Positions 8,528-17,185 of a stretch of DNA of 64,000 bases are shown in pieces. The position numbers and the translations under genes were made by a program. The notes below the pieces were generated by a model. It saw only the letters and a program-made list of their open reading frames with translations, made no database searches and was not told where the DNA came from. The DNA lies in contig NZ_CP106759.1 in assembly GCF_025642255.1 (NCBI RefSeq), positions 709,501-773,500 of the forward strand, read 5' to 3'. Positions within the stretch are counted from its first letter, which is position 1; each line of letters starts with the position of its first letter. This DNA is from Stenotrophomonas maltophilia. GTDB lineage: Bacteria > Pseudomonadota > Gammaproteobacteria > Xanthomonadales > Xanthomonadaceae.

Positions 8528-10120
8528 TCAGGCAGCTTCGGCAACGGCTCCGCTGCTCTTGCTCACCGACGAGCGGATCAGATGATCGAACGCGCTCAGT
8601 GCGGCGGTCGAGCCGGCGCCCATGGCGATGATGATCTGCTTGTAGGGTACCGTCGTGCAATCACCTGCGGCGAACACGCCGGGCACACTGGTCTGGCCAC
8701 GGTCGTCGATGACGATCTCGCCGCGCGGCGACAGCGCCACGGTGTCCTTCAGCCACTCGGTGTTGGGCAGCAGGCCGATCTGCACGAAGATGCCTTCCAG
8801 CTCCACGCGGTGGGCGTCGCCACCGATGCGGTCCTTGTAGACCAGCCCGGTGACCCGGCTGCCATCGCCCAGCACTTCGGTGGTCTGGGCGCTGGTCAGC
8901 ACGGTCACATTGCCGAGGCTGCGAAGCTTCTTCTGCAGCACCTCATCGGCGCGCAGGCTGGAATCGAATTCCAGCAGGGTTACATGCGACACGATGCCGG
9001 CCAGATCGATGGCAGCTTCAACGCCGGAGTTGCCACCACCGATCACCGCCACGCGCTTGCCCTTGAACAGCGGGCCATCGCAGTGCGGGCAGTAGGCCAC
9101 ACCCTTGTTGCGGTACTGCTCTTCGCCCGGCACATTCATCTGCCGCCAGCGCGCACCGGTGGACAGGATCACCGAACGTGACTTCAGCACCGCGCCGTTT
9201 TCCAGCTGCACCTGTACCAGCCCATCGTCGCCGGCCGGCACCAGCGCGGTCGCGCGCTGCAGATCCATGATGTCCACGTCGTACTCGCGCACATGCTGCT
9301 CCAGCGCGGTAGCGAGCTTCGGGCCTTCGGTCTCCTTGACCGAGATGAAGTTCTCGATGGCCATGGTGTCCAGTACCTGGCCGCCGAAGCGCTCGGCGGC
9401 GATGCCGGTGCGGATGCCCTTGCGCGCGGCGTAGATCGCTGCGGCCGCGCCAGCCGGGCCGCCGCCCACCACCAGCACGTCGAAGGCCTGCTTGGCGGCG
9501 ATCTTCTCGGCGTCGCGCTTGCTGGCGTTGGTATCCAGCTTGGCCACGATCTGTTCGAGCGTCATCCGGCCCTGGTCGAAGACTTCACCGTTGAGATACA
9601 CGGTCGGCACCGACATGATCTCGCGCTTCTCCACTTCCTCCTGGAACAGCGCGCCGTCGATGGCCACGTGCTGGATGCGCGGGTTGAGCACCGCGGCCAG
9701 GTTCAGCGCCTGCACCACGTCCGGGCAGTTCTGGCAGGACAGGGAGAAATAGGTCTCGAACCGGTACTCGCCTTCCAGGCTCTGCACCTGCTCGATCAGC
9801 TCGGCAGTGGCCTTGGACGGATGACCGCCCACCTGCAGCAGCGCCAGCACCAGCGAGGTGAATTCATGACCCATCGGCAGGCCGGCGAAGGTCAGGTGGA
9901 TGTCCTGGCCGGGCGTGCCCAGGTCGAACGAAGGCACGCGGCCCTGGCCATCACGCAGCACCTGCAGCGAGATGCTGTCGGACAGGCTTTCCAGGGTCTG
10001 CAGCAGTTCCAGCATTTCCTGCGACTTGGCGCCGTCGTCGGCATGCGCGGTGATCTGGATGGGGCGGGTCACGCGCTCCAGATAGGTCTTCAGCTGCGAC
10101 TGCAGGTTGGCGTCCAACAT
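8528..10120 (-). CDS. ahpF: alkyl hydroperoxide reductase subunit F
   Basis: AhpF moves electrons from NADH through FAD and two disulfide centres to AhpC. The 530-residue chain shows the N-terminal tandem thioredoxin-like domain with CQNC at 129-132, the FAD-binding [12 protein letters not shown] at ~217-228, the redox CPHC at 344-347, the NAD(H)-binding [12 protein letters not shown], and the C-terminal FAD site FAAGDCT. AGGAG precedes the ATG. It forms the ahpCF pair with the gene upstream; a long inverted repeat lies between them. Confidence 0.98.
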   Translation of the reverse strand: MLDANLQSQLKTYLERVTRPIQITAHADDGAKSQEMLELLQTLESLSDSISLQVLRDGQGRVPSFDLGTPGQDIHLTFAGLPMGHEFTSLVLALLQVGGHPSKATAELIEQVQSLEGEYRFETYFSLSCQNCPDVVQALNLAAVLNPRIQHVAIDGALFQEEVEKREIMSVPTVYLNGEVFDQGRMTLEQIVAKLDTNASKRDAEKIAAKQAFDVLVVGGGPAGAAAAIYAARKGIRTGIAAERFGGQVLDTMAIENFISVKETEGPKLATALEQHVREYDVDIMDLQRATALVPAGDDGLVQVQLENGAVLKSRSVILSTGARWRQMNVPGEEQYRNKGVAYCPHCDGPLFKGKRVAVIGGGNSGVEAAIDLAGIVSHVTLLEFDSSLRADEVLQKKLRSLGNVTVLTSAQTTEVLGDGSRVTGLVYKDRIGGDAHRVELEGIFVQIGLLPNTEWLKDTVALSPRGEIVIDDRGQTSVPGVFAAGDCTTVPYKQIIIAMGAGSTAALSAFDHLIRSSVSKSSGAVAEAA

Positions 10121-10193
10121 CGGGTCTTCTCCTGGCTTCAGGCAAACAGGGGGCGTGGCACCGCTGTAGAAGGTAGCGGACCAGCAGGGGGTA

Positions 10194-10272
10194 GGGGTGA
10201 ACCCAAGACAGCGACCGTGGAAGGGGCTGGCTGGCCGCGACGGGCCGGCGATGGCTGTCTTGGGTTCACCCC
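10194..10272. repeat. 19-bp perfect inverted repeat between ahpC and ahpF
   Basis: Arms at 10194-10212 and 10254-10272 (GGGGTGAACCCAAGACAGC and its exact complement) are 41 bases apart, with a GC-rich inner segment that can also pair (CTGGCCG/CGGGCCGG). In the ahpCF transcript this would fold into a long hairpin. Confidence 0.85.
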
Positions 10273-10342
10273 CACGCCGGCGATGCCGCCGGCATGGAGA
10301 TGGGCCTGCCGTGGCATGGGGCCACGGCGTGCCGGTGCTGCG

Positions 10343-10906
10343 TTAGATCTTGCCGACCAGGTCCAGCGACGGGGTCAGGGTCTTCTCGCCTTCCTTCCAC
10401 TTCGCCGGGCACACCTGGTTCGGGTTGGCGGCGGTGAACTGGGCGGCCTTCAGCTTGCGCAGGGTCTCGGAGACGTCGCGGGCGATCTCGTTGGAGTGGA
10501 TCTCCAGGGTCTTGATCACGCCTTCCGGATTGATGATGAAGGTGCCGCGCAGGGCCAGGCCCTCTTCCGGAATGTGCACGCCGAAGGCGTTGGTCAGCTG
10601 GTGGGTCGGGTCGCCGACCAGCGGGAACTGGGCCTTGCCGACGGCCGGCGAGGTTTCGTGCCACACCTTGTGCGAGAAGTGCGTGTCGGTGGTGACGATG
10701 TAGACCTCAGCGCCAGCCTTCTTGAACTCGGCGTAGTGGTCGGCGGCGTCTTCGATCTCGGTCGGGCAGTTGAAGGTGAATGCAGCCGGCATGAAGATCA
10801 GGACGGACCACTGGCCCTTCAGGCTGGCATCGGAAACCTTGATGAACTCGCCGTTGTGGTAGGCGTTGGCTTCAAACGGCTGGATCTGGGTATTGATGAG
10901 GGACAT
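10343..10906 (-). CDS. ahpC: alkyl hydroperoxide reductase subunit C (2-Cys peroxiredoxin)
   Basis: From the second of two adjacent ATGs (10906) the protein is 187 residues, exactly the enterobacterial AhpC length, starting MSLINTQIQPF. The peroxidatic Cys47 lies in AAFTFNCPTE (most relatives have V before the Cys) and the resolving Cys166 in NQVCPAKW. It reduces H2O2, organic peroxides and peroxynitrite, and is recharged by AhpF. GAGGAAAA precedes the starts; spacing favours 10906 over 10909. An OxyR-type operator lies about 80-110 bases upstream. Confidence 0.98.
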   Translation of the reverse strand: MSLINTQIQPFEANAYHNGEFIKVSDASLKGQWSVLIFMPAAFTFNCPTEIEDAADHYAEFKKAGAEVYIVTTDTHFSHKVWHETSPAVGKAQFPLVGDPTHQLTNAFGVHIPEEGLALRGTFIINPEGVIKTLEIHSNEIARDVSETLRKLKAAQFTAANPNQVCPAKWKEGEKTLTPSLDLVGKI

Positions 10907-10983
10907 CATTTTTCCTCTGGGTGAAGGGAGTGGGTGAATCGACAGGAGCTAGGTTACCGGCTCAGTTGCGATAAGAACAATCC

Positions 10984-11016
10984 ATTGATTGCATCTATTT
11001 GATAGATGCAGCCTAT
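10984..11016 (-). promoter_or_regulatory. OxyR operator upstream of ahpC
   Basis: On the minus strand ATAG-N7-CTAT (11016-11002) is a full match to the OxyR half-motif. A second degenerate copy, ATAG-N7-CAAT (10998-10984), follows after 3 bases. The rest of the 10910-11292 gap is a short ahpC leader on one side and SMAG repeats on the other. Confidence 0.7.
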
Positions 11017-11160
11017 CAAATTGCCATGAGCCCGCACTGAACCTTGCGTCCCTCATCCTGCAACTGCCTGTGTGACAAGGAAAATCGCCAGGGACGCGTG
11101 AAGAGGGCTGATAGCCCCTCCTTATGCCCTCGGGCGAAACCTGAACGGATTCCAGCTTTT

Positions 11161-11283
11161 GTAGAGCCGAGCCCACGCCCGGCTGTGGATCCATGGAGCC
11201 GAGCCCACGCTCGACCGCGGATCTGTAGAGCCGAGCCCATGCTCGGCTGTTCCAGAAGCAGCCGAGCATGGGCTCGGCTCTAC
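11161..11283. repeat. cluster of SMAG-type repeats upstream of prmC
   Basis: Three head-to-tail GTAGAGCCGAGCCCA..-type units (at 11161, ~11194 and 11225, the middle one lacking the GTAG) and one inverted unit ending in CTAC (11283). The last two form a long hairpin immediately in front of the prmC start. Confidence 0.85.
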
Positions 11284-11292
11284 AATTGCGGA

Positions 11293-12150
11293 ATGTCTTC
11301 CCCAACCCAACCCTCCCTGCGCCAGGTGGTGGCCGACGCCAGCGCCCGCCTGGGCGGCATCGACGCCCGCCACGAAGCCGAACTGCTGCTGCTGCATGTG
11401 CTGGAGCGTCCACGCAGCTGGCTGTTCGCCCATGCGACCGATCCGCTGCCGGCAACGGCGCAGGCTGCCTTCGAGGCGCTGCTGGCGCGTCGCGCCGCCG
11501 GTGAGCCGGTGGCCTACCTGACCGGCCGGCGCGGGTTCTGGACGCTTGATCTGCGGGTCGATGCGGCGACCCTCATCCCGCGTCCGGAAACCGAACTGCT
11601 GGTGGAGCTGGCGCTGGAACGCCTGCCATCGGACCGCCCGCTGTCCGTGGCCGACCTCGGGACCGGCAGTGGTGCGATCGCCCTGGCCCTGGCCAGCGAG
11701 CGGCCGCTGGCACAGGTGCTGGCCACCGATGCCAGCCCCGGTGCACTGGCCATGGCTGCGCGCAATGCCGCCCACCATGAACTGCGCAACGTGCGTTTCG
11801 CTGAAGGTGGACAGGACTGGTACGCACCGCTGCAGGGCGCGCGCTTTGCACTGATTGCCAGCAATCCGCCCTACATCGCCAGCGAAGATCCGCATCTGCA
11901 GCAGGGCGACCTGAGGTTCGAGCCGGCCAGCGCGCTGGCGTCCGGCATCGACGGACTGGACGATATCCGCCGCATCGTTGCAGGCGCGCCCGAACACCTG
12001 CAGCCGGCGGGCTGGCTGCTGGTCGAGCACGGCTGGGACCAGGGCGCGGCGATCCGCACGCTGTTCGATGCGGCCGGTTTCGCCGACGTGCAGACCCAGC
12101 AGGACCTTGAGCAGCGTGATCGGGTCACCCTCGGCCGGCGACCGGCCTAG
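11293..12150 (+). CDS. prmC: peptide chain release factor N5-glutamine methyltransferase PrmC
   Basis: PrmC methylates the glutamine of the GGQ motif in RF1/RF2. The 285-residue protein has an N-terminal helical substrate-binding domain, the SAM motif [15 protein letters not shown] near 120-134 and the catalytic NPPY within [10 protein letters not shown] near 193-202. ATG 11293 starts the family N-terminus; the open frame extends upstream through SMAG repeats, which is not real coding. The start lies only 10 bases after the SMAG cluster, so translation signals are weak. Its likely target prfA is at 36795. Confidence 0.95.
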   Translation: MSSPTQPSLRQVVADASARLGGIDARHEAELLLLHVLERPRSWLFAHATDPLPATAQAAFEALLARRAAGEPVAYLTGRRGFWTLDLRVDAATLIPRPETELLVELALERLPSDRPLSVADLGTGSGAIALALASERPLAQVLATDASPGALAMAARNAAHHELRNVRFAEGGQDWYAPLQGARFALIASNPPYIASEDPHLQQGDLRFEPASALASGIDGLDDIRRIVAGAPEHLQPAGWLLVEHGWDQGAAIRTLFDAAGFADVQTQQDLEQRDRVTLGRRPA

Positions 12151-12198
12151 AATGTGGGTTCTCCTGCCCCGGCAGGGCATCACCCTGGAGCTGCAAGC

Positions 12199-13140
12199 AT
12201 GCGTACGCTGTACCCCGCCATCACCCCCTATGACGTCGGCACCCTGAAGGTCGACGACCGCCACACGCTGTACTTCGAGCAGTGCGGCAATCCGGATGGC
12301 AAGCCGGTGGTGATGCTGCACGGCGGTCCGGGCGGCGGTTGCAGCGACAAGATGCGCCAGTTCCATGACCCGGCGAAGTACCGCATCATCCTGTTCGACC
12401 AGCGCGGTGCCGGCCGTTCCACGCCGCATGCGGATCTGGTGGACAACACCACCTGGGACCTCGTCGCCGATATCGAGCGGCTGCGCGAGCATCTGAACGT
12501 CGACCGCTGGCAGGTGTTCGGTGGTAGCTGGGGGTCAACCCTGGCGCTGGCCTACGCCGAAACCCATCCGCAGCGCGTCACCGAACTGGTTCTGCGCGGC
12601 ATCTTCATGCTCCGCCGCTGGGAGCTGGAGTGGTTCTACCAGGAAGGCGCCAACCGCCTGTTCCCCGATGCATGGGAGCACTATCTGAAGCCCATTCCGG
12701 TGGTTGAACGCCATGACCTGATCTCGGCGTTCCACCGTCGCCTGACCAGTGAAGACGAGGCGACCCGCCTGGAAGCAGCCAAGGCCTGGGCCGTGTGGGA
12801 GGGTGCGACCAGCTTCCTGCATGTGGATGACGACTTCATCAACAGCCACGAAGACCCGCATTTCGCGCTGGCCTTTGCCCGTATCGAGAACCACTACTTC
12901 GTCAATGGTGGCTTCTTCGAGGTGGAAGACCAGCTGCTGCGCGACGCGCACCGCATCGCCGACATCCCGGGCGTGATCGTGCATGGCCGCTACGACGTGG
13001 TGTGCCCGCTCGCCAATGCCTGGGACCTGACCAAGGTGTGGCCGAAGGCGAAGCTGGAAATCACCCCGGCATCGGGCCACTCCGCGTTCGAAGCGGAGAA
13101 TGTCGACGCGCTGGTGCGCGCCACGGACAGCTTCGCGTAA
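12199..13140 (+). CDS. pip: proline iminopeptidase
   Basis: This alpha/beta-hydrolase of family S33 releases N-terminal proline. The 313-residue protein has the oxyanion-hole HGGPGGG at 41-47, the nucleophile elbow GGSWGS with Ser110, an aspartate in HGRYDVVCP near 267 and a histidine in ASGHSAFE near 294, a full triad. The start at ATG 12199 matches the family N-terminus (MRTLYPAITPYDVGTLKV) and has GGAG upstream. It follows prmC with a 48-base gap. Confidence 0.95.
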   Translation: MRTLYPAITPYDVGTLKVDDRHTLYFEQCGNPDGKPVVMLHGGPGGGCSDKMRQFHDPAKYRIILFDQRGAGRSTPHADLVDNTTWDLVADIERLREHLNVDRWQVFGGSWGSTLALAYAETHPQRVTELVLRGIFMLRRWELEWFYQEGANRLFPDAWEHYLKPIPVVERHDLISAFHRRLTSEDEATRLEAAKAWAVWEGATSFLHVDDDFINSHEDPHFALAFARIENHYFVNGGFFEVEDQLLRDAHRIADIPGVIVHGRYDVVCPLANAWDLTKVWPKAKLEITPASGHSAFEAENVDALVRATDSFA

Positions 13141-13147
13141 CGCGCCG

Positions 13148-13329
13148 GTAGCGCCGGGCCACGCCCGGCGGCGTTGCGATCTGTTGCCGCGGTTCGGACT
13201 CGCCGGGCATGGCCCGGTGCTACCCGTTCCCCACCTGCAGCAGACGTTGCTCCGGTAGCGCCGGGCCACGCCCGGCGGCGTTGCGATCTGTTGCCGCGGT
13301 TTGACTCGCCGGGCATGGCCCGGTGCTAC
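13148..13329. repeat. tandemly duplicated SMAG inverted pair
   Basis: Two nearly identical units, 13148-13223 and 13255-13329, each consist of a GTAG-headed SMAG, a ~30-base spacer (GCGTTGCGATCTGTTGCCGC) and an inverted SMAG ending CTAC. The units differ only by a short substitution/deletion in the spacer (TTCGGACTC versus TTTGACTC). The right end overlaps the stop codon of the LysR gene. Confidence 0.9.
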
Positions 13330-14210
13330 CAGTCCCCTGCAAGCAGCGCGTCGGCCAGCACCTGCAGCTTCGGCGAGTGCTGGCGCGAAGGTGGGTAGAT
13401 CAAAGAGAGTTCGCGGCTGCGGCCTTCATACGGTTGCAGCACGCGCAGCAGACGGCCGTCGGCCAAGGCGTCGGCCACGGCGAAATCCATTACCTGCACG
13501 ATGCCGATGCCGGCGATGGCGGCTTCCACCAATGGGTCGCCGCTGTCGAACACCATCCGCGTCGGTGGCGTGAACTCGCGTAGCTGGCCGTCCTGAAGGA
13601 ACTGCCAGTCCACCAGGCGGCCACTGCGCAGGTTGCGCACGGCCAGGCAGGCATGCCCCGCCAGTGCGGCCACATCGCCCGGTGCACCGCGCCGGGCGAG
13701 GTAGTCCGGGCTGGCGACGGTCACCCAGCGCAGCGGTCGCAGGGGCCGGGCGACGATGCGCTGGTCGGCGATGGTGCCGGTACGCAGCGCGGCGTCGAAC
13801 CCCTCTTCGACCAGGTCGACCAGGCGATCGCTGAGCACGGCTTCGACCTGCAGTTGTGAATGGCGCTCCAGCAGCGGCGCCAGCAGGGGCACCAGCACCT
13901 TGCGGCCGAACATCGACGGCGCACTGATCTTCAGCGTGCCCGACGGCGTGCAGGGGCGATCGGCAAGCTGCCGTTCCGCGTCCTCCAGTCCGCACAGCAG
14001 TGGCGCGACCTGTTCCACAAACTGGCGCCCATCCGGGGTCAATGCCACGTTGCGCGTGTTCCGCTGCAGCAGCTTCACGCCCAGGTCCACCTCGAGCCGG
14101 CTGATCGCACGCGACAGCCCGGATTGGCTCAGGCCGAGCTGGCCGGCAGCGACGGTGAAGCTGCGTGCTTCGGCCACCTGCACCAGCATGCGCACCGCGT
14201 TGAGGTCCAT
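13326..14210 (-). CDS. LysR-family transcriptional regulator
   Basis: The 294-residue protein has an N-terminal winged helix (MDLNAVRMLVQVAEARSFTV) and a LysR substrate-binding domain of the type found in regulators like DsdC/PtxR-unrelated CrgA-class LTTRs. The inducer is unknown. It is divergent from a DHA2-type exporter 105 bases away, so it probably controls that gene; a dyad lies between them. ATG 14210 is preferred over 14225, which lacks a ribosome site. The TAG stop is formed by the GTAG head of a SMAG repeat. Confidence 0.9.
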   Translation of the reverse strand: MDLNAVRMLVQVAEARSFTVAAGQLGLSQSGLSRAISRLEVDLGVKLLQRNTRNVALTPDGRQFVEQVAPLLCGLEDAERQLADRPCTPSGTLKISAPSMFGRKVLVPLLAPLLERHSQLQVEAVLSDRLVDLVEEGFDAALRTGTIADQRIVARPLRPLRWVTVASPDYLARRGAPGDVAALAGHACLAVRNLRSGRLVDWQFLQDGQLREFTPPTRMVFDSGDPLVEAAIAGIGIVQVMDFAVADALADGRLLRVLQPYEGRSRELSLIYPPSRQHSPKLQVLADALLAGDW

Positions 14211-14262
14211 CGATGATCCACTCATGCAGAAAATCATGACAGATATGGCGGGTGAGGGGTTT

Positions 14263-14282
14263 ATTGATTCCGCTGCATCAAT
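14263..14282. promoter_or_regulatory. candidate LysR-type operator
   Basis: ATTGAT-N8-ATCAAT, a perfect 6-base dyad centred in the divergent LysR/exporter promoter region, fits the size and position of a LysR recognition site. Confidence 0.5.
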
Positions 14283-14315
14283 GAGACTGCGCTCCCCCTT
14301 CAGTCCAGACCACCG

Positions 14316-15728
14316 ATGCCTCCCCTCAAATACCCGCGCTGGGCACTGACCCTGCTGGCCACCGCCCAGCTGATCATCGCCCTGGATGCCACCATCATCT
14401 TTGTCGCGCTGCATGACATGGGCCGCGCGCTGCAGATCAACGCGCAGCAGCTGCAATGGGTGGTCAGTGCCTACACCGTGGCCTTCGGCGGCAGCCTGCT
14501 GCTGGGCGGGCGTGCCGCCGACCTGATCGGTCGCCGCCGCTTCTACCGCCTGGGCATGCTGTTGTTCGCGGTGGCATCGCTGCTCGGCGCGCTGGCGCCG
14601 AATGCGGGCCTGTTGATCATCGCGCGCGCAGCGCAGGGCATCGGTGCCGCGCTGCTGTTCCCGGCAACGCTGGCCCTGATCAACACGCTGTATGAAGAAG
14701 GCCCGGCCCGCAACCGCGCGCTGGCGATCTGGAGCATGGCCAGTGCAGTGGGTCTTGCCTTGGGTACGCTGCTCGGTGGCGTACTCACCCAGGCCTTTGG
14801 CTGGCCGGCGGTGCTGGCGGTGATCGTGCCGCTGGCCACCGCGTGCGCGCTTGCCGCCGGTGCGTGGCTGCCGCCCGATGCTTCGCGCCCGCAGGGCCGT
14901 TCGTTCGATCTGGCCGGCTGCATCACCGTGACCCTGGGAGGCAGCCTGCTGGTGACCACGCTGGTACAGGGCCCCGAATGGGGGTGGGCGGCGCCCGTCA
15001 CGCTGGGCTGCCTGGTGCTGTCGATACTGATCCTGTTCGCGTTCGTGCAGATCGAGTTGCGCAGCCGCGATCCACTGATGCAGTTCGCGCTGCTGCGCCT
15101 GCCGGGCCTTCGTGCCGCCCTGGGCCTGACCTTCGCGTTCATGAGCAGCTACGGTGTGCAGTACTACTTCATGGCGCTGTACTTCCAGGACGGCTACGGC
15201 TGGAGTCCGCTGCAGGCCGGCCTGGCATTCCTGCCGGCCACGGCGGTGTGCACCGTGGGCATCCAGCTTGCCGAGTGGACGCTGCAGCGCTGGAGCGCGC
15301 GCAGGGTGCTGGTGATCGGCAACCTGGCCGGTGCCGTCGGCATCGCCTGGGTGGCGGCGGCACTGCCGCATGCCTCGAATTTCTGGCCATTGCTGCCGGG
15401 CGTGGTGGTGTTGAGCATCGGCCAGGGCATGACCTGGACCGCGATGTGGATCGTGGCGGGTCAGGGCGTGCCGGCGGCGCAGCAGGGCGTGGCGTCGGGC
15501 ATGGCGGCCACCGCACAGCAGATCGGCGGTGCGCTGGGCCTGGCGGTACTGGTGATGGTGGCCAACGCCGACGTGGCAGCTGCCGGCTCTCCGGATGCGC
15601 TGGCCGGGCTGGTGCGTGCGGAGTACGGCGCCGCAGTGTTTGCACTGCTCGGCGTGGTCATCGCGCTGGCCCTGCGCCCGGCGCCGGTCGCCCCGGCGGT
15701 CCCCGCCTGCCTGGCCAACGACGCATGA
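14316..15728 (+). CDS. MFS multidrug efflux transporter, DHA2 (EmrB/QacA) family
   Basis: The 470-residue protein is highly hydrophobic, with about 14 predicted membrane spans. Helix 1 contains ALDATIIFVAL (DHA2 motif D1-like), the loop 2-3 motif is GGRAADLIGRRR, and motif C-like GLALGTLLGG occurs in helix 5. It would export drugs or metabolites in exchange for protons at the inner membrane. The divergent LysR gene likely regulates it. Substrate unknown. Confidence 0.88.
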   Translation: MPPLKYPRWALTLLATAQLIIALDATIIFVALHDMGRALQINAQQLQWVVSAYTVAFGGSLLLGGRAADLIGRRRFYRLGMLLFAVASLLGALAPNAGLLIIARAAQGIGAALLFPATLALINTLYEEGPARNRALAIWSMASAVGLALGTLLGGVLTQAFGWPAVLAVIVPLATACALAAGAWLPPDASRPQGRSFDLAGCITVTLGGSLLVTTLVQGPEWGWAAPVTLGCLVLSILILFAFVQIELRSRDPLMQFALLRLPGLRAALGLTFAFMSSYGVQYYFMALYFQDGYGWSPLQAGLAFLPATAVCTVGIQLAEWTLQRWSARRVLVIGNLAGAVGIAWVAAALPHASNFWPLLPGVVVLSIGQGMTWTAMWIVAGQGVPAAQQGVASGMAATAQQIGGALGLAVLVMVANADVAAAGSPDALAGLVRAEYGAAVFALLGVVIALALRPAPVAPAVPACLANDA

Positions 15729-15748
15729 TCGACCTGCAGGATGACCCG

Positions 15749-15825
15749 GTAGCGCCGGGCCATCCCCGGCGAGGCGCAACGCGACGGTGAATCCTCCAGT
15801 GCCGCCGGGCATGGCCCGGCGCTAC
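15749..15825. repeat. SMAG inverted pair between exporter and N-formylglutamate amidohydrolase
   Basis: A GTAGCGCCGGGCCATCCCCGG unit and an inverted partner ending GGCGCTAC lie between two convergent genes, a typical REP position. Confidence 0.85.
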
Positions 15826-15840
15826 CGGGCCCGGATGGCG

Positions 15841-16638
15841 TTACACCGATGCCAGCAGCCGTGGCTGCAACGCGCTGAAGATCCGCGCCAGCCGCTCGGC
15901 CCACGCCTGCTGCCCGGCCGCGTCGGCGATCAGGTCCTGACGGATCTCCAGTTCCACGTGCACCAGGCCGCGCCCTTCGCCGTGCACCGGTACCGCGTAG
16001 TCGCTGGTATTGCTTACCGAATACGGTTCGTTGTCACCGACCACCAGATCGCCTTCGTCGCGCAGTGCCTGCAGCAGGGCGTGGGCAAAGCGCGTGTCCT
16101 GGTGGTACAGCACGCCGGCATGCCATGGCCGCAGCGTGCCGTTCATGGAGGGAGTGAAGCTGTGCATCATCACCAGCAGGGTCGGGCGGCCGGCTTCGCG
16201 GCGCGCATCCAGTTCCGCTTCGATGCGGGCGTGATAGGGCGCGTGGATCGCGTCGATGCGCTGCTGCCGTTGTGCGGCCGACAGGCCGGCGTTGCCCGGT
16301 ACCACGGTGTGATCGCTTGCTTCCGGAATCAGGGTCGGCGATGCCAGCGGACGGTTGCAGTCGATCAGCAGGCGCGAATAGGTCTGCTCGATGGCCCAGG
16401 CATCCAGCCGTTCGGCCAATGCACGCGTGGTGCCGGCGATGCCGATGTCCCAGCCGATATGGCGGTCAAGTTCGCGCTGCGGCAGGCCGAGGCCGGCCAG
16501 TGCGCGCGGTACCTGCTGCCCGGCGTGATCGGCCAGCAGCAGGTACGGCGAAGCGCCCTGCGGCCGGTGGATGGTGTAGATCGCCGGGTCGTCAGCGCCC
16601 AGCAATGCCGGCAAGGTGTGCAGGTCGGCGTCAGCCAC
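15841..16638 (-). CDS. N-formylglutamate amidohydrolase-family protein
   Basis: The 265-residue protein has the FGase-family signatures LLADHAGQQVP near 33-43, YSRLLIDCNRP near 86-96 and MMHSFTPSMNG near 157-167, consistent with a zinc amidohydrolase. HutG-type members cleave N-formylglutamate in histidine degradation, but no hut genes are nearby, so the actual substrate is open. Its start overlaps the 3' end of the NUDIX gene by 8 bases, so it is the last gene of a four-gene operon. Confidence 0.87.
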   Translation of the reverse strand: MADADLHTLPALLGADDPAIYTIHRPQGASPYLLLADHAGQQVPRALAGLGLPQRELDRHIGWDIGIAGTTRALAERLDAWAIEQTYSRLLIDCNRPLASPTLIPEASDHTVVPGNAGLSAAQRQQRIDAIHAPYHARIEAELDARREAGRPTLLVMMHSFTPSMNGTLRPWHAGVLYHQDTRFAHALLQALRDEGDLVVGDNEPYSVSNTSDYAVPVHGEGRGLVHVELEIRQDLIADAAGQQAWAERLARIFSALQPRLLASV

Positions 16639-17185
16639 GCGGGCGCCCGTCCAGGTGATGTTCGATCATCCACAGCCCGGCCCAGAGCTTGGCATCGAGC
16701 TCGTAGCCTTCGCCCATCTTCTGCACCAGCCACGCGGCAGCCTGCTTGAGCGGGACCTCGTGCACCGTGATGTCCTCGCTGTCATCGCCGCCGCCTTCGC
16801 CGATCCGGCGCAGGCCGGTGGCGCGCACGAAGGCGATCTTCTCGCTGCTGGCGCCTGAGGAGGTCGGGCCGATCATCAGCACTTCGGCGTGCTCGGCGGT
16901 CCAGCCGGTCTCTTCTTCCAGTTCGCGTACCGCCGAGACTTCGATCGACTCGCCGGCATGGATGTCACCGACCAGCCCGGCCGGCATCTCGATGGTCGAT
17001 GCCTGCAGGGGCACGCGGAACTGCTCGACGAACAGCACCTTGTCCTCGGGGGTGACGGCGATGATGATCGCCGCCAGGCCACCGGCGTGGGTGCGTTCGC
17101 TGTACTCCCAGGTGCCGCGTACCAGCATGCGCTGGTACTTGCCTTCATAGACGACACGCGGGGCTTCGGTATTGCGCTGGCTCAT
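16631..17185 (-). CDS. NUDIX hydrolase, ADP-ribose pyrophosphatase-like
   Basis: From ATG 17185 the protein has 184 residues. The NUDIX box is complete: GDIHAGE, seven residues, then RELEEETGW. The upstream IEMPAGLVG is typical of the ADP-ribose/nucleoside-diphosphate sugar branch (NudF/YffH-like). The open frame continues upstream within the exonuclease gene and is not real there. ATG overlaps the exonuclease stop by 4 bases (ATGA), indicating translational coupling. Confidence 0.9.
   Translation of the reverse strand: MSQRNTEAPRVVYEGKYQRMLVRGTWEYSERTHAGGLAAIIIAVTPEDKVLFVEQFRVPLQASTIEMPAGLVGDIHAGESIEVSAVRELEEETGWTAEHAEVLMIGPTSSGASSEKIAFVRATGLRRIGEGGGDDSEDITVHEVPLKQAAAWLVQKMGEGYELDAKLWAGLWMIEHHLDGRPRG

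Noticed and set aside
10904-10909. Longer AhpC from the first of two adjacent ATGs
   Set aside because: The second ATG gives the exact family length (187) and better spacing from GAGG.
13326-15812. 828-codon minus-strand frame running through the exporter gene
   Set aside because: Only the last 294 codons are the LysR gene; the rest is antisense to the DHA2 transporter.
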